Assembly (NCBI GenBank): GCA_012838715.1
Contig: DUOR01000369.1
Location: forward strand, 1-11,075
Origin: Actinomycetales bacterium
GTDB taxonomy: Bacteria; Actinomycetota; Actinomycetes; Mycobacteriales; Mycobacteriaceae
Length of the DNA: 11,075 nt
Direction: 5' to 3'
The translations under genes were made by a program, and so were the position numbers. Below, piece after piece: positions 1 through 5,655 of the stretch. Each line of letters begins with the position of its first letter. Position 1 is the first letter of the stretch. The notes below the pieces were generated by a model. That model was not told the DNA's origin and searched no databases. It saw only the letters and a program-made list of their open reading frames with translations.

Positions 1-60
1 GTGAGGGGCGCACGTGAGGAGAGGGGCGCATGCGAGGGCGTACCCGCACCCGAGTCGGGG

Positions 61-73
61 TTGACGGCGTCAA
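61..73. promoter_or_regulatory. 13-bp perfect palindrome upstream of metH
   Basis: TTGACG-G-CGTCAA is a perfect 6+1+6 dyad, 19 bp before the metH start. The left half also resembles a -35 hexamer (TTGACG). It may be a regulator site, a -35 element, or both. It abuts the McbR-like operator. No regulator can be named from the sequence. Confidence 0.35.
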
Positions 74-89
74 CAGACTAAGGTGTCTA
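74..89. promoter_or_regulatory. McbR-like operator at the metH start
   Basis: CAGAC-N6-GTCTA (74-89) matches the McbR consensus TAGAC-N6-GTCTA of Corynebacterium glutamicum at 9 of 10 defined positions. McbR is a TetR-type repressor of methionine and cysteine genes. The 6-bp spacer TAAGGT (79-84) resembles a -10 hexamer (TAnnnT) placed for a transcript starting within a few bases of the metH ATG at 93. It also contains an AAGG that could act as a Shine-Dalgarno sequence. In either reading a bound repressor would block expression. The operator call rests on consensus match and gene context only. Confidence 0.65.
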
Positions 90-92
90 CCC

Positions 93-3000
93 ATGGTCGA
101 ACAGGTGGATTCCGCTTTCCTCAGTGCCCTGCAAGAACGCGTGCTCATCGGCGACGGCGCCATGGGCACGATGCTGCAGGGCTTCGACCTCGACGTCGAG
201 GATGATTTCCTCGGCCTCGAGGGTTGCAACGAGATCCTCAACCACACGCGTCCCGACGTGCTGGAGCAGATTCACCGCGCGTACTTCGAGGCCGGCGCCG
301 ACTTCGTGGAAACGAACACGTTCGGCTGCAACCTGCCGAACCTCGCGGACTACGACATCGAGGACCGCATTCGCGAGCTGGCGGAGAAGGGCACGGCCAT
401 CGCGCGCCGCGTGGCGGACGAGATGGGTCCGGGGCGCGAGGGCATGCCGCGGTTCGTGGCCGGTTCGATTGGTCCGGGCACGAAGCTGCCGAGCCTCGGC
501 CACGCCGAGTATTCCGTGCTGCGCGACGCGTACACGGAGTGCGGCCTGGGCATGCTGGATGGTGGGGCGGACGTGTTCCTCATCGAGACGGCGCAGGACC
601 TGCTGCAGGTGCGGGCGGCGGTCAACGGCGTGAAGGCGGCGATGCGGGAGCTGGGCAAGCGCATCCCGATCATCGTCCACGTCACGGTGGAGACCACGGG
701 CACGATGCTGATGGGCTCCGAAATCGGTGCGGCGCTGACCGCGCTGGAGCCGCTGGGCATCGACATGATCGGCCTGAACTGCGCCACCGGCCCGGACGAG
801 ATGAGCGAGCACCTGCGCTACCTGTCCAACAATTCGCCGATTCCGGTGTCGGTCATGCCGAACGCCGGCCTGCCGGTGCTGGGCAAGGACGGCGCGACGT
901 ACCCGCTGACCGCCCCCGAGCTGGCGTCGGCGCTGCGCGATTTCGTGGAGAACTACGGCCTGTCCATGGTTGGCGGCTGCTGCGGCACCACCCCGGAGCA
1001 CGTGTCCCGCGTCCGCGACGCCATCACCGGCGAGGGCGACTACGCCGACCGTGGCCCGGCGGTGCGCAAGCAGCGCACCCCGAACAAGCTTGACGACGTC
1101 GCATCGCTCTACTCGACCATGCCCCTGACCCAGACGACGGGCATCACGATGGTCGGCGAGCGCACCAACGCCAACGGCTCGAAGGCGTTCCGTGAGGCGA
1201 TGCTCGCCGGCGACATCGAGACCTGCCTGAACATCGCGCGCGGCCAGGTGACCGACGGCGCCCACATGATTGACCTGTGCGTCGACTACGTCGGCCGGGA
1301 CGGCCAGGGCGACATGTCCACCATGGCGGCGCAGGTGGCCACCCAGGTCACGCTGCCCGTGATGCTGGACTCCACGGAGCCCGACGTGCTGCGCGCCGGC
1401 CTGGAGAAGCTCGGCGGCCGCAGCACCCTGAACTCGGTGAACTTCGAGGACGGCGACGGGCCGGACTCGCGGTACACGCGGATCATGAAGCTCGCGGTGG
1501 AGCACGGCGCGGCAGTCGTCGCCCTGGCCATCGACGAGGAGGGCCAGGCCCGCACGAAGGAAAAGAAGGTCGAAATCGCCGAGCGCCTCATCGAGGACAT
1601 CACCGGCACCTGGGGCCTGCGCGAGCAGGACATCATCGTCGACTGCCTGACCTTCCCCATCTCCACCGGCCAGGAGGAGACCCGCCGCGACGGCATCGAG
1701 ACCATCGAGGCCATCCGCGAACTGAAGAAGCGCCGCCCGAACGTGCACACCACGCTCGGCCTGTCGAACATCTCCTTCGGCCTGAACCCGGCCGCCCGCC
1801 AGGTGCTGAACTCCGTGTTCCTCAACGAGTGCATCGAGGCCGGGCTGGACTCCGCCATCGCGCACAGCTCCAAGATCCTGCCGATGAACCGCATCGACGA
1901 GGAGCAGCGCGAAGTCGCCCTGGACATGGTGTACGACCGCCGCCGCGGCGACGACCACCCGGACGGCGCCTACGACCCGCTGCAGACCTTCATGGAGCTG
2001 TTCGAGGGCGTGTCCGCCGCCGACGCGAAGGACGCCCGCGCCGAGAAGCTCGCCGCCATGCCCCTTTTCGACCGTCTCGCGCAGCGCATCATCGACGGTG
2101 AGCGCACCGGCATCGAGGCCGACCTGGACGCGGGCATGCAGGAGAAGGACCCGCTGGCCATCGTCAACGAGGACCTTCTGCGCGGCATGCAGACCGTCGG
2201 CGACCTGTTCGGCTCCGGCCAGATGCAGCTGCCGTTCGTGCTGCAGTCCGCCGAGACGATGAAGACCGCGGTGGCGTACCTCGAGGGCTTCATGGACGCG
2301 GAGGATTCCACCGGGTCGAAGGGCACGATGGTCATCGGCACGGTGAAGGGCGACGTCCACGACATCGGCAAGAACCTCGTGGAGATCATCCTGTCGAACA
2401 ACGGCTACAACGTGGTGAACATCGGCATCAAGCAGCCGATCGCGAACTTCCTCAGCGCCGCCCAGGAATCGGAGGCGGACGTCATCGGCATGTCCGGTCT
2501 GCTGGTGAAGTCGACCGTCGTGATGAAGGAGAACCTGGAGGAGATGAACTCCTCCGGCGTCGCGGACCAGTACCCGGTGCTGCTCGGCGGCGCGGCGTTG
2601 ACCCGCACCTACGTCGAGAACGACCTGGACGAGATTTACGGCGGCGACGTCCATTACGCGCGCGACGCCTTCGAGGGCCTGCGCCTCATGGACGAGATCA
2701 TGGCCGTCAAGCGCGGCGACGGCCCGGCGCCCGATTCGCCGGAGGCCATCGCCGCCGCGGAGGCGAAGGCCAAGCGCAAGGAGCGCCACGAGCGGTCCCG
2801 GCGCATCGCCGCCGAGCGCGCCGCCAAGGCCGACGAGGTGGAGGTGCCGGCGCGTTCCGACGTCGCCGAGGACGTTCCCGTCGCGAAGCCGCCCTTCTGG
2901 GGCACGCGCATCGTGAAGGGCGTCGCCCTCGACGATTACCTGACCACCCTGGATGAGCGTGCGCTGTTCATGGGGCAGTGGGGCCTGCGCGGCACCCGCG

Positions 3001-3731
3001 GCGAGGACGGGCCGTCGTACGAGGAGCTGGTGGAGTCGGAGGGTCGGCCGCGGCTGCGCGCGTGGCTGCAGCGTCTGCGCGCCGAGCACATCCTGCAGCA
3101 TGCGGCCGTCGTGTACGGCTATTTCCCGGCGGTGTCCGAGGGGGAGAAGGTCCACGTCCTGCCGCTGCCCGCGGAGGGCGAGGAGCCGGACCCGACCGCC
3201 GAGCCGGTGGTCACCTTCGATTTCCCGCGCCAGCAGCGGGGCCGTTTCCTGTGCATCGCGGACTTCATCCGGTCCCGGGAGAAGGCCATCGAAGCCGGTC
3301 AGGTCGATGTGCTGCCGTTCCAGCTGGTCACGATGGGGCAGCCCATCGCGGACTTCGCCAACGAGATTTACGCCGCCAACGAGTACCGCGATTACCTCGA
3401 GGTCCACGGCATCGGCGTGCAGCTCACCGAGGCGCTGGCCGAGTACTGGCACCAGCGCGTCCGCTCCGAGCTCGCATTTTCCGACGGCACCACCGCCGGC
3501 CGCGACGACTCCGACGACACCCGCGACTTCTTCGACCTGAAGTACCGCGGCGCCCGCTACTCCTTCGGCTACGGATCGTGCCCGGACCTCGAGTCCCGCA
3601 TCGACATGGTGAAGCTGCTGGAGCCGGAGCGCATCGGCGTCGAGCTGTCCGAGGAGCTGCAGCTGCACCCCGAGCAGTCCACCGACGCGTTCGTGCTGTA
3701 CCACCCGGAGGCGAAGTACTTCAACGTGTAG
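93..3731 (+). CDS. metH: Cobalamin-dependent methionine synthase MetH
   Basis: Cytoplasmic 5-methyltetrahydrofolate:homocysteine methyltransferase (EC 2.1.1.13), the last step of methionine synthesis; it also regenerates tetrahydrofolate. All four modules are visible in 1212 residues (E. coli MetH is about 1227). The homocysteine domain has zinc ligands C230 (GLNCATG) and C296/C297 (GGCCGT). The folate-binding barrel starts near residue 350 (GERTNANGSK). The cap and B12 domain carries DVHDIG, with the cobalt-ligating H756. The C-terminal reactivation domain has R-x3-G-Y at 1155-1160 (RYSFGYG) for AdoMet. A charged Ala/Lys/Arg-rich linker lies around residues 880-930. The ATG at 93 is chosen because the family-like sequence starts there; an in-frame ATG at 30 would add 21 atypical residues and run through the operator. 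The gene is monocistronic, ending before a strong terminator, and is probably controlled by McbR. No defect is seen in the catalytic motifs. Confidence 0.97.
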   Translation: MVEQVDSAFLSALQERVLIGDGAMGTMLQGFDLDVEDDFLGLEGCNEILNHTRPDVLEQIHRAYFEAGADFVETNTFGCNLPNLADYDIEDRIRELAEKGTAIARRVADEMGPGREGMPRFVAGSIGPGTKLPSLGHAEYSVLRDAYTECGLGMLDGGADVFLIETAQDLLQVRAAVNGVKAAMRELGKRIPIIVHVTVETTGTMLMGSEIGAALTALEPLGIDMIGLNCATGPDEMSEHLRYLSNNSPIPVSVMPNAGLPVLGKDGATYPLTAPELASALRDFVENYGLSMVGGCCGTTPEHVSRVRDAITGEGDYADRGPAVRKQRTPNKLDDVASLYSTMPLTQTTGITMVGERTNANGSKAFREAMLAGDIETCLNIARGQVTDGAHMIDLCVDYVGRDGQGDMSTMAAQVATQVTLPVMLDSTEPDVLRAGLEKLGGRSTLNSVNFEDGDGPDSRYTRIMKLAVEHGAAVVALAIDEEGQARTKEKKVEIAERLIEDITGTWGLREQDIIVDCLTFPISTGQEETRRDGIETIEAIRELKKRRPNVHTTLGLSNISFGLNPAARQVLNSVFLNECIEAGLDSAIAHSSKILPMNRIDEEQREVALDMVYDRRRGDDHPDGAYDPLQTFMELFEGVSAADAKDARAEKLAAMPLFDRLAQRIIDGERTGIEADLDAGMQEKDPLAIVNEDLLRGMQTVGDLFGSGQMQLPFVLQSAETMKTAVAYLEGFMDAEDSTGSKGTMVIGTVKGDVHDIGKNLVEIILSNNGYNVVNIGIKQPIANFLSAAQESEADVIGMSGLLVKSTVVMKENLEEMNSSGVADQYPVLLGGAALTRTYVENDLDEIYGGDVHYARDAFEGLRLMDEIMAVKRGDGPAPDSPEAIAAAEAKAKRKERHERSRRIAAERAAKADEVEVPARSDVAEDVPVAKPPFWGTRIVKGVALDDYLTTLDERALFMGQWGLRGTRGEDGPSYEELVESEGRPRLRAWLQRLRAEHILQHAAVVYGYFPAVSEGEKVHVLPLPAEGEEPDPTAEPVVTFDFPRQQRGRFLCIADFIRSREKAIEAGQVDVLPFQLVTMGQPIADFANEIYAANEYRDYLEVHGIGVQLTEALAEYWHQRVRSELAFSDGTTAGRDDSDDTRDFFDLKYRGARYSFGYGSCPDLESRIDMVKLLEPERIGVELSEELQLHPEQSTDAFVLYHPEAKYFNV

Positions 3732-3813
3732 CGGTGGGACGGCGCGCCGGCGCCTGATGCGCGCGGTGCGCCGCTTTCGCTTAACGACGAGGGGGCCGCG
3801 GCACCACCCCCGC

Positions 3814-3913
3814 GAATTCAACATTCGCGTCAACGATCCGCAACGAAAACGCCCCGAATCCACGCTGATTCGGGGCTTTTCTGTTGCAAAACGTCGACAT
3901 GAATGTTGAATTC
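3814..3913. repeat. 100-bp imperfect palindrome centred on the metH terminator
   Basis: Two 50-nt half-sites pair without a gap around the centre at 3863.5. The outer 13 bp are perfect (GAATTCAACATTC at 3814-3826 against 3901-3913). The inner 10 bp form the terminator stem. Between them GTC, ACG, GCAAC and AAA pair with their counterparts. By hand I count about 38 Watson-Crick pairs and 2 G-U pairs over 47 stem positions. It is much longer than an intrinsic terminator needs, so it may be a palindromic repeat element that now serves as terminator. Confidence 0.85.
3851..3880 (+). terminator. Rho-independent terminator of metH
   Basis: A perfect 10-bp stem, GCCCCGAATC (3851-3860) with GATTCGGGGC (3867-3876), has a 6-nt loop and is followed by TTTTCT. 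It lies 120 bp after the metH stop. The left flank has AAAA (3847-3850 region), so it could also stop transcription from the other strand, although no converging gene is present. Confidence 0.92.
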
Positions 3914-3917
3914 TTCG

Positions 3918-3941
3918 CCCGGCCGAAAAGCAACGGCCGGG
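3918..3941. repeat. Short GC-rich inverted repeat
   Basis: CCCGGCCG (3918-3925) and CGGCCGGG (3934-3941) form an 8-bp perfect stem with an AAAAGCAA loop. No T-run follows. It sits between the metH terminator palindrome and the tandem array, and its role is unknown. Confidence 0.5.
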
Positions 3942-3957
3942 GCGGCCGGACACTTCC

Positions 3958-4121
3958 CGCCGGATACCCCGAGAAGACCCACCCGCCGGATACCCCGAGA
4001 AGACCCACCCGCTGGGAAGCCCGTGAAGGCCTACCCGCCGGATAGCCCGAGAAGGCTTACCCACCGGATAGCCCGCTGCCGGATAGCCCGAAGAACCTTT
4101 CCCGCCCGATACCCCGAGGCG
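3958..4121. repeat. 26-bp tandem repeat array
   Basis: Four full 26-bp units lie head to tail at 3958-3983, 3984-4009, 4010-4035 and 4036-4061. Diverged or partial units follow at 4062-4075, 4076-4102 and 4103-4121. Units 1 and 2 are identical. The conserved core is CCGGATA(C/G)CCCGA, followed in the full units by GAAG-rich sequence and a terminal ACC. Unit 3 is the most altered. The core contains a CGG-N5-CCG dyad in most units. There are no spacers, so it is not a CRISPR array. It lies directly upstream of the DUF2202 gene promoter region. Confidence 0.9.
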
Positions 4122-4127
4122 TATTGT
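4098..4127 (+). promoter_or_regulatory. Candidate promoter of the DUF2202 lipoprotein gene
   Basis: TATTGT (4122-4127) fits the actinobacterial -10 pattern TAnnnT. The upstream TTTCCC (4098-4103) is a poor -35 at 18-bp spacing. Transcription would start near 4134, giving a leader of about 65 nt. The element begins where the 26-bp repeat array ends. Confidence 0.35.
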
Positions 4128-4185
4128 CGGTGCGAGGAGGCCCGCTGGTCATCGGCTTCCGGACGGCGTCGCCGCCACCGGGCCC

Positions 4186-4193
4186 GGAAGGGA
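4186..4193 (+). promoter_or_regulatory. Ribosome binding site deciding the start at 4199
   Basis: GGAAGGGA ends 5 bases before the ATG at 4199. It supports this start over the in-frame GTG at 4124, which would put 25 extra residues before a normal lipoprotein signal peptide. Confidence 0.75.
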
Positions 4194-4198
4194 CAACC

Positions 4199-4936
4199 AT
4201 GACCACGTCATCGCGGCCGAACCGCAACCGGGCCGCCCGGAAGCTCTCCGCCGGGGCCGCCGCGATCATCCTCGCCGCGACCCTCGGAGCCTGCGCCACA
4301 GACGCCACCACGGACGCAGAAGACCCCACCGGCACCTCTGCCACCACGGCCACCACCACGGACACCGCGACCACCACTAACACGGGGCAGCCGGGGAACG
4401 GGGCGGATGCGGGGGTGGAGGCGTCGGAAAGCGAGGCGGCGCCGGGCGACGTCGACCAGCAGACCCTCGACGACATCAGCTACTCCTTCGAGGAGGAGCG
4501 GATGGCCCGCGACCTGTACACCGCGCTCGACGAGGCGTGGGGCACACGGCAATTCGCGCAAATCGCCGAGGCCGAGCAGCGGCACATGGACGCACTGACC
4601 GGGCAGATGGACCGCCTCGGCATGATGCGTGCCGCCGTCGTGCCCGAACCGGGCGAGTACACCATCGACGAGATTCAAGCGCTTTACGACGGGTGGCTCG
4701 ACCGGGGATTGACCTCGGAACGCGAAGCCCTGGTCGTGGGCATTGAACTGGAGGAACGCGACATCGCCGACCTCGAGGACATCATCGCGCGGACGGAGGA
4801 CCCGGAGCTCGTCGAGACGTACGAGTACCTGCTGTCCGGGGCGCGGAACCATCTCGAGGCGTTCCAGACCGGACTCGAGAGCCTCGACGGCCGGGGCGGC
4901 GGCCGGGGCGGCGGAGATGCGCCCGGACGGAATTAG
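4199..4936 (+). CDS. DUF2202 ferritin-like lipoprotein
   Basis: A 245-residue secreted lipoprotein. The N-terminus has basic residues (RAARK), a hydrophobic stretch and a lipobox LGAC with Cys32 as the lipidation site. A Thr/Ala/Asp-rich linker (33-85) follows, of the sort that spans the cell wall. Residues about 90-228 match the DUF2202 pattern, a ferritin-like helical fold: SFEEERMARDLY (96-107), an ExxH pair in EAEQRHM (E126, H129), GIELEERDI (181-189) and RNHLEAF (216-222). The acidic and His residues are candidate metal ligands. The exact biochemical role of DUF2202 proteins is not established, so redox or metal binding at the envelope is inference. The tail is a Gly/Arg-rich low-complexity segment (231-245). 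The gene stands alone on this strand and converges with the small lipoprotein gene downstream. Confidence 0.88.
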   Translation: MTTSSRPNRNRAARKLSAGAAAIILAATLGACATDATTDAEDPTGTSATTATTTDTATTTNTGQPGNGADAGVEASESEAAPGDVDQQTLDDISYSFEEERMARDLYTALDEAWGTRQFAQIAEAEQRHMDALTGQMDRLGMMRAAVVPEPGEYTIDEIQALYDGWLDRGLTSEREALVVGIELEERDIADLEDIIARTEDPELVETYEYLLSGARNHLEAFQTGLESLDGRGGGRGGGDAPGRN

Positions 4937-4998
4937 CGGGTCGGGCGGCGGAGCGAGGCTGAGGAGGAACGGAGGTGCGCCCGGACGGAATTAGCGGG
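4912..4998. repeat. 29-bp direct duplication of the DUF2202 gene 3' end
   Basis: Bases 4912-4940, which include the last codons and stop of the lipoprotein gene, recur at 4970-4998 with one mismatch at an offset of 58 bp. The core is GCCCGGACGGAATTAGCGGG. The offset is not a multiple of three, so the copy lies in another frame and is not translated as part of the gene. Confidence 0.85.
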
Positions 4999-5029
4999 CC
5001 GGGTTAGCGGGCCGGGTTAGTGGGCGGGG
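4991..5029. repeat. 13-bp tandem repeat, three units
   Basis: TTAGCGGGCCGGG occurs at 4991-5003 and 5004-5016, with a variant (TTAGTGGGCGGGG) at 5017-5029. The related TTAGCGGGTCGGG at 4933-4945 shows that the unit arose from the gene end. The array fills the gap between two convergent stop codons. No hairpin with a T-run is present on either strand here. Confidence 0.85.
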
Positions 5030-5497
5030 CTAGAAGTCCGGGGCGACGAGAACTTCGCCGTCGAAGTGCTCCGCCCACTGTTCGCACAGCTCAACGGAGG
5101 TGCAGTCCACGGCCCAGGCGTCGCCCTTGAGGACCGCCGGCGTGTTCACGTGGTACTCCGGCTGCTCGCGCAGGGCGTCGATGCGATAGACGTTCGACTC
5201 CTCGGAATCGAACATGCGCATCGAGGCGGTGCCGTCCTCCTGGAAACAATCGGCGAAGCTGATGATGCCGAAATCCGACTGGATCTCGGTCGTTTCCTCG
5301 CCCTCGCCCTGGGCTTCGGCGCCACCCTCATCGGCGCCCTCGCCGATGCGGTGCACCTGCTCGCACACGATGCCGGATTCTTCGACCTCGGCGAGCCACT
5401 CGTCCATGTCCTCGAATTCACCGCCGCCGGCCCCGCAGGCGGTCAGCAGCAGGGCGGTGGCGGTTGCGGCGACTCCGGTGAAAATCGTTTTCCTCAT
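5030..5497 (-). CDS. Small lipoprotein of unknown function
   Basis: A 155-residue protein with a clear lipoprotein signal: MRK, a hydrophobic core, and lipobox LTAC with Cys21. The mature part is acidic. It has a Glu/Gly-rich linker (52-71) and four further cysteines (45, 84, 132, 138) that could form two disulfides outside the membrane. I do not recognise a family. The start at 5497 gives a standard-length signal peptide. No good Shine-Dalgarno sequence precedes it, so translation may be leaderless or weak. It is divergent from the metal ATPase gene (158-bp gap) and convergent with the DUF2202 gene. A link to metal handling is suggested only by position. Confidence is high that it is a gene and low for any function. 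Confidence 0.82.
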   Translation of the reverse strand: MRKTIFTGVAATATALLLTACGAGGGEFEDMDEWLAEVEESGIVCEQVHRIGEGADEGGAEAQGEGEETTEIQSDFGIISFADCFQEDGTASMRMFDSEESNVYRIDALREQPEYHVNTPAVLKGDAWAVDCTSVELCEQWAEHFDGEVLVAPDF

Positions 5498-5600
5498 GAA
5501 TTAATCGTCGCAATGGGGACCGGAATGGCGACCGTCGGAAAGGCGATGAATGCAAAGCCACACCACTCCCGAATAGCCAGGTAAGCCAGACCAACATAAA

Positions 5601-5613
5601 TGCACCTAGTGCA
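5601..5613. promoter_or_regulatory. Inverted repeat in the lipoprotein/ATPase intergenic region
   Basis: TGCAC-CTA-GTGCA is a 5+3+5 dyad, 43 bp before the ATPase start and about 100 bp before the divergent lipoprotein start. Its position suits an operator for a metal-responsive repressor. No specific regulator is identified. Confidence 0.4.
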
Positions 5614-5620
5614 AACTTGC

Positions 5621-5649
5621 TGGTAAACGTAATTTTTCCGGGCCATAAT
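5621..5649 (+). promoter_or_regulatory. Candidate leaderless promoter of the metal ATPase gene
   Basis: CATAAT (5644-5649) is a near-consensus -10 hexamer. The ATG at 5656 is 7 bases downstream, where transcription would start. TGGTAA (5621-5626) is a weak -35 at 17-bp spacing. There is no Shine-Dalgarno sequence before the ATG, which fits a leaderless mRNA. Confidence 0.55.
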
Positions 5650-5655
5650 GGAATC

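Larger units (their letters stand above)
3732..4198. other. Non-coding region between metH and the DUF2202 gene
   Basis: This 467-bp stretch has no convincing gene. It contains the metH terminator inside a 100-bp palindrome (3814-3913), a short GC hairpin (3918-3941), a 26-bp tandem repeat array (3958-4121) and a candidate promoter (4098-4127). Reading frames through the array are low-complexity and lack a ribosome binding site. Confidence 0.75.

Noticed and set aside
1..92. Cobalamin riboswitch upstream of metH
   Set aside because: Only 92 bases are available and they contain none of the conserved B12-box sequence. A site further upstream cannot be excluded.
87..4064. Long minus-strand open frame across metH
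   Set aside because: It mirrors metH codons, has an Arg/His/Leu/Val-rich composition typical of antisense frames in high-GC DNA, and shows no family motif.
3958..4121. CRISPR array
   Set aside because: The 26-bp units are contiguous with no unique spacers, and no cas gene is present.
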